A stretch of DNA of 12,878 nucleotides from CAKSHC01 sp045631845 (GTDB lineage Bacteria > Bacillota > Clostridia > Oscillospirales > UMGS1783): positions 1-12,878 of the forward strand of contig JAZQVM010000075.1 in the NCBI GenBank assembly GCA_045631845.1, in the 5' to 3' direction. Positions within the stretch are counted from its first letter, which is position 1, and every line of letters begins with the position of its first letter. The position numbers were made by a program, and so were the translations under genes. The notes below the pieces were generated by a model. The model was not told the DNA's origin. It ran no database searches and saw only the letters and a list, made by a program, of their open reading frames with translations. Below, piece by piece: positions 1 through 7,422 of the stretch.

Positions 1-26
1 ACCGCAACAGCAATCGTGCGTTTCAT
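1..26 (-). CDS. 5' end of a gene running out of the window
   Basis: The minus strand has an ATG at 26-24 followed by an open reading MKRTIAVAV up to the window edge. An AGGAG lies 9 bases upstream. The basic-then-hydrophobic start could be the beginning of a signal peptide or membrane segment. The preceding lipoprotein gene ends 57 bases upstream on the same strand, so the two may form an operon. Only eight full codons are visible, so nothing can be said about function. Confidence 0.4.
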
Positions 27-50
27 ATACTACATCTCCTATATTCAGGA

Positions 51-72
51 AAGAGGAGAGAATCCTCCTCTT
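51..72 (-). terminator. Hairpin between lipoprotein gene and next gene
   Basis: AAGAGGAG (51-58) and CTCCTCTT (65-72) form a perfect 8-base-pair stem with a 6-base loop. On the minus strand only two T residues follow it, so it is at best a weak terminator or an RNA processing/stability hairpin between two same-strand genes. Confidence 0.3.
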
Positions 73-82
73 CCCTTACCAA

Positions 83-529
83 TTACGCTACGTCATCAAA
101 ATCGCGTTCCAGTTGCCGCAGCAACCGTGACGTATCTGCCTCATACCATTGATCGTTATACCGTATCATATCTCCGCTAACGATTACATTAACATGACAG
201 ACATCAAATGTTGGTGCCGAATTTTCCTCGAAATGGTCAACGGTATACATGGTATAAATTTCATAAATGTCAGAATCTAAAGCACCCTCACGATTGCTTT
301 TTCGCATCATGACACTATTGAGTAAATTCCTATACTTTGATGCTGATAACGGCTCCTCATAACTAAAGAACAAAGATTGTCCGGCGTGACGCACTGTGTA
401 GGACGTTACAAACTCTTCAGGTAATCCTAATACCTCTTTTCCTGTTAAATCATAATTATCCGAACATCCTACCACACCAAAAAGCAACAAACAAAATAGT
501 AATGTTATACAAAGTCCCCTTTTGACCAT
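83..529 (-). CDS. Small secreted lipoprotein of unknown function
   Basis: A 148-residue protein with a short basic N-terminus, a hydrophobic core and a lipobox ending V-V-G-C with Cys22. It is therefore predicted to be exported, lipidated and anchored to the outer face of the membrane. The mature part (about 126 residues) is acidic and ends DFDDVA; I recognise no domain. The start is uncertain: there is no good Shine-Dalgarno just upstream of the ATG, and a TATAAT (538-533) sits only 3 bases before it, so the mRNA could be nearly leaderless or the gene could be read from elsewhere. The start is supported because the predicted signal peptide begins right there. A same-strand gene follows after the 51-72 hairpin. 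Confidence 0.72.
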   Translation of the reverse strand: MVKRGLCITLLFCLLLFGVVGCSDNYDLTGKEVLGLPEEFVTSYTVRHAGQSLFFSYEEPLSASKYRNLLNSVMMRKSNREGALDSDIYEIYTMYTVDHFEENSAPTFDVCHVNVIVSGDMIRYNDQWYEADTSRLLRQLERDFDDVA

Positions 530-604
530 ATTATTATAGAATTATGCATTCCCACTAAATGCTAATAAATCCTTTCATTTAATACATACATGGTAAGATA
601 TTTC

Positions 605-772
605 AAAAAAGGGCATAAACCGCAATCTCTCGATCGGTTTATGCCCGTTTGCTGACATTCAGCAGGTGATACCTCTTGTTTCTGCATAAAGGAGAGGAAT
701 TCGCCATAGGGGATAACCCGATCCCGAACCGAACATTTCTCATCTTCTCCACTCTCCTTTCTGCTTTTTTCT
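605..772 (-). ncRNA. Candidate small RNA or micro-ORF transcript (~168 nt)
   Basis: A compact transcription unit. The promoter is TTGACA (807-802), a 17-base spacer and TATGAT (784-779), giving a start near 772. It ends at an intrinsic terminator with 12-base-pair arms (646-635 and 622-611) followed by six U (610-605). Inside, AGGAG (758-754) precedes an ATG at 743 that opens a 34-codon frame (743-639) whose stop lies in the terminator stem. This frame starts MRNVRFGIGL and is rich in Arg/Lys. It could be a small peptide, but no conservation evidence is available, so a regulatory RNA is equally possible. It is transcribed divergently from the ABC transporter at 884, with the two -35 boxes about 20 bases apart. 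Confidence 0.5.
611..646 (-). terminator. Strong intrinsic terminator of the small unit
   Basis: GGGCATAAACCG (611-622) and CGGTTTATGCCC (635-646) are perfect inverted repeats with a 12-base loop. On the minus strand six U (610-605) follow directly; on the plus strand there is only TTT, so it acts mainly on minus-strand transcription. Confidence 0.8.
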
Positions 773-778
773 AACTTA

Positions 779-807
779 ATCATACCAGTGTTTGTTACTT
801 TTGTCAA
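779..807 (-). promoter_or_regulatory. Consensus sigma-A promoter, leftward
   Basis: TTGACA (807-802) and TATGAT (784-779) are separated by exactly 17 bases. It drives the short unit at 605-772. Confidence 0.75.
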
Positions 808-826
808 CTTGTTTTATATTATTTTA

Positions 827-854
827 TTGATTTTAGTGGTTTTTATGATATAAT
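827..854 (+). promoter_or_regulatory. Extended -10 promoter of the ABC transporter gene
   Basis: TATAAT (849-854) is preceded by TG one base upstream (846-847), the extended -10 form. A TTGATT (827-832) lies 16 bases before the -10. The start would be near 861, followed by AAGGAGG (870-876) 7 bases before the ATG at 884. Confidence 0.75.
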
Positions 855-883
855 GAAAACATAAATACAAAGGAGGGACCGAC

Positions 884-3532
884 ATGATCCGCATTGACAA
901 CATAACCAAGCAATACCAAAGTAAGCACAACACCGTAACCGCCATCCACGATCTGTCCCTCTCGATCGGGGAACGGGGACTGGTTTTTCTGGTCGGCCGT
1001 TCCGGCTGCGGCAAAACGACCTTGCTCAATCTCATCGGCGGCATGGATGCCGCCACAAGCGGTGAGATCACTGTTGATGGCCGCTCGTTGAGCACATTTA
1101 CACAAAGAGATTTCGACGCCTACCGCAACACCATGGTCGGCTTCGTCTTTCAGGACTTTAATTTAATCGAAGAATTAACGGTTACCGAAAATATCGCTTT
1201 AGCCTTAGAGCTCCAAGGCCAAAAGCCCGATCCCGCCACCATCGAACAGGTCTTGTCCCAAGTCGAGCTGGACGGCATGGGCGGCCGCTATCCCAAGGAA
1301 CTGTCCGGCGGGCAAAAACAGCGAGCGGCCATTGCCCGTGCCCTGATCAAAAAGCCCCGCATCCTACTGGCCGACGAACCGACGGGCGCCCTTGACGAAA
1401 CAACCGGCCGTCAAATTTTAGAATTACTTAAGACTCTATCCCGTGACACCCTCATTCTCATTGTGTCCCATGATCGGGATTTTGCCAATGAGTACGGCGA
1501 CCGCATCATCGAACTGGCCGACGGCAAACTGTTGTCCGACACTGCCACGCAAACCGATACCGACACCGCACCCCCTCCCGTCATTAAAAGCCGCCTGAAA
1601 ATCGGCACTACGCTCAAACTGGCGTTGCACTACCTCGCATCCCGCAAACTGCGTGCCGCCGTGGTAGCGCTGCTTTCGGTGGCCGCCCTGCTCATGGTCG
1701 GCATGACCGACCTGATCTCGGCCTACGATAAGCAAACAGCCATTATCTCCTCTCTTTACGAAAACCAAACCCCCTACGTCACTCTGATTAAGGAGAAAAA
1801 TATAGACGGCGCTTGGTACAATAACAGCTTCAAACTCTCCGATGCCGATATTCAGAAATTGGCCGAGCAAACAGGCCAACCTACCAAAGGAATCCATATT
1901 CCATCTTTTACCGACCTATCCTTGGAAAACAATTACGGCTCAACCCATGTTATGAACGAACATTACGGCGAATATGTCCCCGCCCTGTCGGGACTGATCG
2001 AATTTACCGAACAGGATGTGTCTGATTTCGGGTTTGCCATGATGGCCGGACGCCTGCCCGAGAAGGAATATGAATTGGTCTTGACCGACTATGTCTACCA
2101 ATCCTTCCTGCACGCCGGCTACCGTAACTTCACCGGTCCCGGCATTACCGTGACCGACATTACCGACCCTACCCTGCCGGAAGTCGTCACCATTCCTTTT
2201 GAGGACTATCTGGCCGACCCTACCCAATACAGCGACACAGCCCGCTACCAAATCGGCATCAATCTCAACAGGTCAGCAACGACCATGACATCAACCGCCA
2301 TCCGCACCCCCGATGATCTGATCGGTAAGACGGTATTTATTGACTACCGCAATTATACCATAACCGGCATTATCGACACCGGCTTTGACGAGAGCCGATA
2401 CGCCGATCTGACAGCCGCCGATTTTGATACCCTGCATGCCAACGTGTTGGAATATGAACGGCAATACGGGCTGGCCTGCGCCGCCTTTGTCGCCCCCGCT
2501 ATGATTGCCACCATCGAAAAATACCACCCCGCCGTCACCACCGTGGAGGGGCTGACCTTTACCTGCGAAAACGAATTCATTACTTTTCAAACCAATACCG
2601 TCGGCCGCTATTCCTCGGTCGATTGGGACGCACTTCAGGTTTCATGGATTGGCGATAAACTGATCCTGACCGAGGATAACCAACTGGTTGACATCAAGGG
2701 CGAAGCCCATACCGACATCAAGGAAAACGAATTTATTTCCTGCATGGCCCACACCTATCATGACAATTATAATTCCTCCTCGCCCGACGAGCGGTTTGTC
2801 AATCTGAAAATGACCGCCACCTATGATGACGAGCACAACCGCATCCTCGGCTCGGGTTATTCCCGCATCGGCAATATCCAACCCCGCACCGCCTTGGGCG
2901 CATACCTCTACCCCATCGGCTCCTTCGTGCTGGTGTCGGACGATCTGTATGAAGAACTGACCGAAGGACGGGAAGGGCGATATGCCTACGCCGTGTCGGT
3001 TCTGCCTAAGGAACGGAACAACATCGCCGCCTTTACTCAATCGGTAGCAACCGACCGTGATGCAATCCGCTACAACCTATCCAGCGGCATCACCTATGAA
3101 ATTACTGCTCTGGACGAGATATTCCTTTCATTGGCAAACATCTTCCGTTATGTCGGTTTGGCTTTGGCCGTTTTTGCCTTTGCCATGCTCTGGCATTTCA
3201 CAGGAGACGGCATCCACCGTCGCCGCCGCCCCATCGGCATCATGCGAGCCATGGGTGCGGGTGGCTGGGATGTCGGCCGTATTTTCCTTGGCGAAAGCCT
3301 GATGCTCGGACTTGGCTCAGCCATATTGACAGACGTACTGCTGACAGGCGCCGCCATGATCGGCAATCGTTTGATTCAGGCCGAATTTGGCATCCTCACC
3401 TCTCTGCTCACCGTGGGGCTGCGCCAAATACTGCTGATCTTTGGCCTATCACTACTGGTAACCACACTGGCCAGCCTTATCCCAACGGCTCGGCTGGCCG
3501 CCCAAAAACCCATTGATGTTATAAGAGGTTAA
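884..3532 (+). CDS. ABC transporter, ATPase fused to FtsX/MacB-like permease
   Basis: An 882-residue protein combining nucleotide-binding and membrane domains. The N-terminal ATPase (about 1-220) has Walker A GRSGCGKT (38-45), Q-loop Gln90, signature LSGGQ (140-144), Walker B LLADEP (Asp164-Glu165) and H-loop His196, and resembles the LolD/MacB class. A linker leads to a first membrane segment (about 257-279), then a large extracytoplasmic region of roughly 470 residues and three C-terminal segments (about 754-772, 804-828, 847-868), ending with the FtsX-type tail around LIPTARLAAQKPIDVIRG. Such permeases usually act as mechanotransmitters or peptide/drug/lipoprotein exporters at the cell membrane; the substrate is unknown here. 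The start is fixed by AAGGAGG 7 bases upstream. The gene is monocistronic, with its own extended -10 promoter and a terminator just after the stop. No two-component genes are adjacent, unlike bacitracin-type systems. Confidence 0.93.
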   Translation: MIRIDNITKQYQSKHNTVTAIHDLSLSIGERGLVFLVGRSGCGKTTLLNLIGGMDAATSGEITVDGRSLSTFTQRDFDAYRNTMVGFVFQDFNLIEELTVTENIALALELQGQKPDPATIEQVLSQVELDGMGGRYPKELSGGQKQRAAIARALIKKPRILLADEPTGALDETTGRQILELLKTLSRDTLILIVSHDRDFANEYGDRIIELADGKLLSDTATQTDTDTAPPPVIKSRLKIGTTLKLALHYLASRKLRAAVVALLSVAALLMVGMTDLISAYDKQTAIISSLYENQTPYVTLIKEKNIDGAWYNNSFKLSDADIQKLAEQTGQPTKGIHIPSFTDLSLENNYGSTHVMNEHYGEYVPALSGLIEFTEQDVSDFGFAMMAGRLPEKEYELVLTDYVYQSFLHAGYRNFTGPGITVTDITDPTLPEVVTIPFEDYLADPTQYSDTARYQIGINLNRSATTMTSTAIRTPDDLIGKTVFIDYRNYTITGIIDTGFDESRYADLTAADFDTLHANVLEYERQYGLACAAFVAPAMIATIEKYHPAVTTVEGLTFTCENEFITFQTNTVGRYSSVDWDALQVSWIGDKLILTEDNQLVDIKGEAHTDIKENEFISCMAHTYHDNYNSSSPDERFVNLKMTATYDDEHNRILGSGYSRIGNIQPRTALGAYLYPIGSFVLVSDDLYEELTEGREGRYAYAVSVLPKERNNIAAFTQSVATDRDAIRYNLSSGITYEITALDEIFLSLANIFRYVGLALAVFAFAMLWHFTGDGIHRRRRPIGIMRAMGAGGWDVGRIFLGESLMLGLGSAILTDVLLTGAAMIGNRLIQAEFGILTSLLTVGLRQILLIFGLSLLVTTLASLIPTARLAAQKPIDVIRG

Positions 3533-3533
3533 C

Positions 3534-3566
3534 AAAAAAGGTTGATGCTTTCGCATCAACCTTTTT
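3534..3566. terminator. Bidirectional terminator between convergent genes
   Basis: GGTTGATGC (3540-3548), loop TTTC, and GCATCAACC (3553-3561) are flanked by six A (3534-3539) and five T (3562-3566). It therefore has a U tract on both strands. It ends the ABC transporter gene from the left and the sortase operon from the right. Confidence 0.9.
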
Positions 3567-3567
3567 C

Positions 3568-4359
3568 TTATTTTACTAAAACGGCATTGACGACTAAACG
3601 ATCGGCGTCGGCGACACAGGTAGACAATGTTAGGATGGTATCATTCTCTCCCACCTCAACCCCAAAATCATGAATGGAACGGGTCTTCATTTCATTTACC
3701 AAATTCATAAAAGATCCATTCGTCGTGAAATTGGTTTGGATATAGTAAAAATCGATAGAAGTGGTATAGACGGCAAATACCTTCCATGTGGTTGTCTGGG
3801 TCGGTGTGGTGATATGAATGGTATGATATCCAGGGTTACCCAACCACCAAGCCCTGCGGCAGTACTCCAACGACCCGAACATTGACATATCCAACCGTCC
3901 GTGGCCGTATATGATCAGATTCTTATTGGCAGCAAGGTTATCAAAATTGCATCGATAATCTCCGTAGATCCAGCCCGCATTTGTCCAGCGGTGGTAAAAA
4001 TCCCGTTTGAGATAATAATCGTTATCGGTCGTCTGCACAATTGGATAATTGACATTCGTCCCCGACACCCGTATCCAGCCCACCGTATCGGAATTTTGTT
4101 GCTTAAGCTGTTCTAAGCTCAGGTCAGAGAGCAACACCGGCTTTTCTTCTTCCACCGGCGGCAGTACCTCTACCCCCTCTTCCTCTACCGTGCTTTCACT
4201 GATGCCCACCATGCTCTGCAACTCATCGGACAACTGCTTGGTCTTGTAGTTTTCGTAGAGCCAACGCCCCAAGAAAAATCCCGACACCAAAAACACCAGG
4301 ATACATACCACAATGGCTACGTCATAGATCCATTTATTGCTTTTCTTCTTTTCTTTCAC
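3568..4359 (-). CDS. srtB: Class B sortase
   Basis: A 263-residue membrane-anchored cysteine transpeptidase. It has a basic N-terminus and one membrane segment (about 13-33), an acidic linker (57-73), then the sortase domain from about 82. The catalytic residues are visible: His153 in YGHG, Cys248 in LSTC and Arg254. The N-terminal LEQLKQQNSDTVGWI and the overall length suit class B. Sortases cut a C-terminal sorting signal and link proteins to peptidoglycan, or link pilin subunits. No protein with an LPxTG/NPxTN-type sorting signal is seen in the window, so its substrate lies elsewhere. The start is GTG at 4359, with GAGGAG 5 bases upstream. The phosphatase stop is only 9 bases away, so the two are very probably co-transcribed and translationally coupled. 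Confidence 0.92.
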   Translation of the reverse strand: MKEKKKSNKWIYDVAIVVCILVFLVSGFFLGRWLYENYKTKQLSDELQSMVGISESTVEEEGVEVLPPVEEEKPVLLSDLSLEQLKQQNSDTVGWIRVSGTNVNYPIVQTTDNDYYLKRDFYHRWTNAGWIYGDYRCNFDNLAANKNLIIYGHGRLDMSMFGSLEYCRRAWWLGNPGYHTIHITTPTQTTTWKVFAVYTTSIDFYYIQTNFTTNGSFMNLVNEMKTRSIHDFGVEVGENDTILTLSTCVADADRLVVNAVLVK

Positions 4360-4368
4360 GCCTACTCC

Positions 4369-5421
4369 TCAGTCCAGCAAAATATTCCGCACCGCATCGA
4401 TATGCTCCTGCTTGACCCCGATATCCAGTAAAAAGGCCTCGCAGTTCTCGGCGCCCGTGCCGCTACCATACTCTAAAATACGATTCATATAATCCAGTTT
4501 TACGCCCGTAATCGCTCGGGAATTGCCAATATTCCCGTAATTAGAAAACAGATAATCCCGATACAGACTCTCTTCTTCTACTCCCAACAGGGCATTGATC
4601 AAAAATGCGATATAGCCTGTACGGTCGGTACCAATGGCACAGTGGAACACCATCGGATAATTGGTCTCGTTCGCCAAGACTTCAAAGATTTCCACCACCA
4701 TTTCCCGATTGGTGCCGTAAAAATTCCTGCTTGCCACCATCGGCTTATGAATCACCGCCACGCCGTCGACCGGACAGGGATCCAATCCGCTGGCTTCATT
4801 TCGCAGATCCAGTTCCGTCACAATTCCCAGTTCTTTCATGGTTGCCACGCCGGCTGCGGTGATCATCGGCGAGGTGGCGTTGGGCTTGCCCCATTGTCCT
4901 GAACGGTACAAAAGTCCTTGCTTGACCCGACGGCCATCGGCTGTCGTCCAGCCGCCGATATCTCTCATATTAGTAATGCCGTCACAGTAGATGTTGCGGG
5001 GCAGGCAGTCCGCCGTAGCAAAGGACGCCACCTCGCTTACCGTATCGCCAACCGCTACCGTCCAGTAATAGGTCGTCGCCACTTTCAGATTATAAAGCGA
5101 CAATTCGTTTTTCTGTGTGGTATATTCTTTCGCTCCCGCCATGTCTGCCGATTCCGACAGACGCACCGTAAACGCTCCCGCCAGATCGCTTTCCCACTGC
5201 AAGGTGATGGCATTGGGGCGGCTCCATTCCTTCACACCCTTACCTCTCGGGAACAAATAACCGTCATCCAAATAGGCCTGTTGCTCCTCGCTATGGAAAT
5301 CCACCACACCCAGATCCGCCAAACGAATCGGGGCTTGCTCCGCCGATTCCGAAGAGATCGTCGGGGCGCATCCCGCCAGCAATACAATCAAGCACAACCA
5401 TGCTGCAACCAATCGTTTCAT
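4369..5421 (-). CDS. Secreted lipoprotein tyrosine phosphatase-like protein
   Basis: A lipoprotein with signal LIVLLAGC, anchored at the lipobox Cys. Residues about 60-140 look like a fibronectin-III-type beta domain. The C-terminal half is a cysteine phosphatase of the Tyr_phosphatase_3/DSP type: NMRDIGG (around 152), LLYRSGQ (171), DLRNE (206) and the P-loop HCAIGTDRTG, with Cys262 and Arg268 (numbered from the upstream ATG) as nucleophile and phosphate-binding Arg. It is expected to remove phosphate from proteins, phosphoinositides or other phosphoesters outside the cell; the substrate is unknown. Two tandem ATGs occur. The second (5421) is 6 bases from GGAGG and is preferred over the first (5424, 3 bases). 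The gene is directly upstream of the sortase with a 9-base gap. The pairing suggests a surface-associated role, though this protein itself has no sorting signal. Confidence 0.9.
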   Translation of the reverse strand: MKRLVAAWLCLIVLLAGCAPTISSESAEQAPIRLADLGVVDFHSEEQQAYLDDGYLFPRGKGVKEWSRPNAITLQWESDLAGAFTVRLSESADMAGAKEYTTQKNELSLYNLKVATTYYWTVAVGDTVSEVASFATADCLPRNIYCDGITNMRDIGGWTTADGRRVKQGLLYRSGQWGKPNATSPMITAAGVATMKELGIVTELDLRNEASGLDPCPVDGVAVIHKPMVASRNFYGTNREMVVEIFEVLANETNYPMVFHCAIGTDRTGYIAFLINALLGVEEESLYRDYLFSNYGNIGNSRAITGVKLDYMNRILEYGSGTGAENCEAFLLDIGVKQEHIDAVRNILLD

Positions 5422-5442
5422 CATAAACCTCCCATATGTAAA

Positions 5443-5466
5443 AGCAGACAGGAAAATCTACCTGCT
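5443..5466 (-). terminator. Weak hairpin before the phosphatase gene
   Basis: On the minus strand AGCAGGTAG (5466-5458) pairs with the segment at 5451-5443 with two wobble pairs, followed by TTTTA. It lies between the small membrane-protein stop and the phosphatase start, so it may partly reduce read-through into the phosphatase-sortase genes. Confidence 0.3.
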
Positions 5467-5471
5467 TCCCC

Positions 5472-5708
5472 TTACTTAATCACTTTAGTAAATACCAGAA
5501 TAGAAAGCACGATGCCCGCTGTGACGTATACCTCAGCCAGATAGCCCATCAGCCCAAACAATACACCGATTACCGGTATCTGAGCCAGCAATCCGATGAT
5601 CACACCGGCGACAATACCGGCGACGATATAAATGATTAAGGCCTTAATAAACGAGTCCTTATTGGTACATTTGAATGAAAACGGAAACACCTTATTCAGA
5701 AAATCCAT
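5472..5708 (-). CDS. Small two-segment membrane protein
   Basis: A 78-residue protein starting MDFLNKVFPFSF, with two long hydrophobic segments rich in Gly, Ile and Val (about 21-48 and 50-75). No catalytic motif is present. It resembles small Clostridia membrane proteins of unknown role that I cannot name. The start is ATG 5708, because AAGGAGG lies 8 bases upstream; an in-frame ATG 24 bases earlier (5732) has no such site. It begins 25 bases after the TipAS-like gene stop, so the two probably share an mRNA, and the phosphatase-sortase pair follows. A partner or stabiliser role for a membrane complex is possible but unproven. Confidence 0.7.
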   Translation of the reverse strand: MDFLNKVFPFSFKCTNKDSFIKALIIYIVAGIVAGVIIGLLAQIPVIGVLFGLMGYLAEVYVTAGIVLSILVFTKVIK

Positions 5709-5733
5709 AGGAAACTCCTCCTTTTTCTTCATT

Positions 5734-6156
5734 TTACCATGATTTTAGGCGTTTGCCAATACTTTTTTCGCAAAAGACCGCTATGGATTCCCTAACGAAC
5801 TCTGCTGTACCATCAGCGTGCTTATCAATATTATTTTTGAAGCGTTCATCGCCTACATACACATGACCGAGTCCTGCTAAAATCTCGTCCGTACAACGGT
5901 AATAATTTTCGGTGATATGGGTTTGCAAGGCCTTTACAAGCGCCTGCGCCACAGCAGAATCGGGTGTATCACCTTTTTTCATACATAACGCAAACTCTGC
6001 CATAATGCGATCCATTCCATCTGCCAGGCCCTTCCATTTGCCTTCGGAATAACCTTTTGTTCTTATTTCATATTCCCTATACGCAGGTGTTTGCCCCCAC
6101 TTTTCTTTCGCCTCAGCCTTATATTTTTCAAATTCACTGCTGTCAAATGCTTTCAT
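5734..6156 (-). CDS. Stand-alone TipAS-type ligand-binding domain protein
   Basis: A 140-residue protein beginning MKAFDSSEFEKY. The segments KEKWGQTPAYREY, LGHVYVGDERF and FVRESI match the TipAS domain, the C-terminal helical pocket of MerR/TipA-class regulators that binds thiopeptide antibiotics and other drugs. It is normally fused to a MerR DNA-binding domain. Here the open frame extends only 26 codons further upstream, into a damaged remnant. AAGGAG (6170-6165) lies 8 bases before this internal ATG, so the domain can be translated alone. This recalls Streptomyces tipA, where a short TipAS protein is made from an internal start. The 140-residue length fits a single TipAS domain. It may act as a drug-sequestering protein or be a decaying leftover. 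It is followed by the small membrane protein gene. Confidence 0.72.
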   Translation of the reverse strand: MKAFDSSEFEKYKAEAKEKWGQTPAYREYEIRTKGYSEGKWKGLADGMDRIMAEFALCMKKGDTPDSAVAQALVKALQTHITENYYRCTDEILAGLGHVYVGDERFKNNIDKHADGTAEFVRESIAVFCEKSIGKRLKSW

Positions 6157-6321
6157 AATATTTTCTCCTTTCTCGGCACCGCCTATGGAAGAAATTAGCC
6201 GTTCTAACCGCTCTTTTTTAACGTGAATAAGCATTTTTGCTCTTTCAATGCCTTGTCCTTGTCATAATTCGGGGATGACAAAATCTCCTTGATGCTTTTT
6301 AAGGAAAAACTGCATTTTCAA
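6157..6321 (-). pseudogene. Remnant of MerR-family regulator N-terminal part
   Basis: Upstream of the TipAS domain the minus strand still encodes the typical MerR linker helix, readable as SLKSIKEIL then NYDKDKALKEQK, in a frame that stops shortly after TTAAAAAAG (6221-6213). The sequence then continues in the -1 frame as ERLERLISSI, the normal join to TipAS. In intact relatives this helix follows a helix-turn-helix of about 55-60 residues. Here it follows almost directly after a start-like TTG (6321) with GAGGTGAT before it. So most of the DNA-binding domain is deleted and one base is lost in an A run. A programmed frameshift is possible at the A AAA AAG heptamer, but the deletion argues for a pseudogene. 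Confidence 0.7.
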
Positions 6322-6341
6322 TTTTATCACCTCACAAGGAG

Positions 6342-6372
6342 AGTATACACTATGACGGAAGGTGAGAGTCAA
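6342..6372 (-). promoter_or_regulatory. MerR-type promoter with 19-base spacer
   Basis: TTGACT (6372-6367) and TATACT (6347-6342) are separated by 19 bases. This overlong spacer is the hallmark of promoters activated by MerR-family regulators, which twist the DNA. It precedes the damaged merR/tipAS gene, as expected for autoregulation. With the local DNA-binding domain lost, activation would need another MerR paralogue. Confidence 0.7.
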
Positions 6373-6436
6373 TCGTTATTTTGAAAATATTTGTTGTTTC
6401 AATTATAGCATTTTTATTTCAAACGTTCAATGATAA

Positions 6437-6462
6437 GGAAAATCAGCCCGAATTTCTTCGGG
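6437..6462 (-). terminator. Terminator after first repeat unit
   Basis: On the minus strand CCCGAA (6462-6457), GAAA tetraloop, and TTCGGG (6452-6447) are followed by CTGATTTTCC. It ends the unit holding the 253-residue DUF5677-like gene and the 82-base repeat. Confidence 0.6.
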
Positions 6463-6465
6463 GGG

Positions 6466-6547
6466 ATAATTTTGCTTTATAAACCTAATTACTTAGATTC
6501 TTTAATAGCAGCCTGTGGTGCTATCAGCAAAAGAGGGAAATTATTTA
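6466..6547 (-). repeat. 82-base direct repeat copy 1, coding tail of a lost gene
   Basis: It matches 7737-7818 in 76 of 82 positions, offset 1271 bases. Read on the minus strand it encodes NNFPLLLIAPQAAIKESK and a TAA (6491-6489). Of the three differences inside the shared codons, two are silent third-position changes (6504, 6507) and one is Pro/Ala (6518), which suggests both copies were once under coding selection. It begins about 45 bases after the stop of the 253-residue gene and is followed by a terminator. I do not recognise the parent protein. Confidence 0.75.
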
Positions 6548-6593
6548 TAAAGTATATGTTGTATAATTTTAAGCAATAATAGCGTGCAATATA

Positions 6594-7355
6594 TTAGGCA
6601 TCACTACCGAAAGCGTCTGGAGAAAAATACTTTATACATTTTTCTGCTTTGTCAATAACCTCATTCCAATTCTCACCAATTACTTCTGAAAAGATATTCA
6701 TAGCATCTGCAAAACATATCATAGCAAACCACAATGGCACATTATAGCCATCCTCTGATTGCCCAATCAATATATCGTTCTCATTGCTCCCCAAATTAAG
6801 AAAGGAGTTCAAGAAAGACATATGAGTAATTTCACAGGAATACTTATACATATAATTTGACTTAAATCGAGTTTGGTTACTTAACTTTGTAAAAGAGAAG
6901 TCTTGACCTGCCCACCAATAATCACTAAACCTGCCCTTCTTATCGCAAAAACAGGGGTATTTTTTTGAGTATCTCTCTAATTGTTGTTCTTCTTTTTGTG
7001 TCGATTGTTGACCATCCGCTTTCGCTTGTCTAAGCAATCGTAAACTTGATATGCTACTACTATCAAAAAATCGTCCAATCAGGTATCTATCATGACTATG
7101 TGCTCGTAGATAATCCATTATCACAAGACCTTCATACACTTGTCTGGAAAGAGAAAAGGCTCCATTGGGGTAGCCGTTCGATGCCAAAACAAAAATTTCA
7201 CACATAGATAACGTCATTCTTGAGAAGATACGTATCTGAGCATATTTGTAGGTTTGCTCCTCAACAACCAATTGTTTATTTAATAATTGCCTAATGGCAT
7301 CGAGAGTGTTTCCGTAGTAATTTAATCCTTCTACTTTTTCCTCTTTGCTTAGCAT
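6594..7355 (-). CDS. DUF5677-like protein, copy A
   Basis: A 253-residue, mostly helical, soluble protein. Landmarks are RQVYE (71-75), a WWAG segment near 148, and KYSCEITHMS (171-180). These line up with RSILE and RTYCGNTHIS in the neighbouring 267-residue protein, so the two look like diverged members of one family, which I take to be DUF5677 (no assigned function). The helix-plus-conserved-His pattern recalls HEPN-type RNases, but here the expected Arg is Lys171. ATG 7355 has GAAGGGA 5 bases upstream. The probable promoter is at 7669-7697, and a frameshifted small membrane-protein gene lies in between. Base composition is much more A+T-rich than the 0.9-5.7 kb genes, which suggests acquisition. 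A defence or abortive-infection role is inference only. Confidence 0.72.
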   Translation of the reverse strand: MLSKEEKVEGLNYYGNTLDAIRQLLNKQLVVEEQTYKYAQIRIFSRMTLSMCEIFVLASNGYPNGAFSLSRQVYEGLVIMDYLRAHSHDRYLIGRFFDSSSISSLRLLRQAKADGQQSTQKEEQQLERYSKKYPCFCDKKGRFSDYWWAGQDFSFTKLSNQTRFKSNYMYKYSCEITHMSFLNSFLNLGSNENDILIGQSEDGYNVPLWFAMICFADAMNIFSEVIGENWNEVIDKAEKCIKYFSPDAFGSDA

Positions 7356-7422
7356 TCTAATCCCTTCTATACTTTTATAAGACTTGCGGAGTGTGATTTA
7401 GATGACAATCATAAGCGATATC

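Noticed and set aside
562..807. 81-codon minus-strand frame with Cys residues
   Set aside because: Its start overlaps the -35/-10 boxes of a consensus promoter and its body reads through a strong terminator hairpin; no ribosome site supports it.
4918..5544. 208-codon plus-strand open frame
   Set aside because: Lies antisense to the phosphatase gene, whose motifs and ribosome site are clear.
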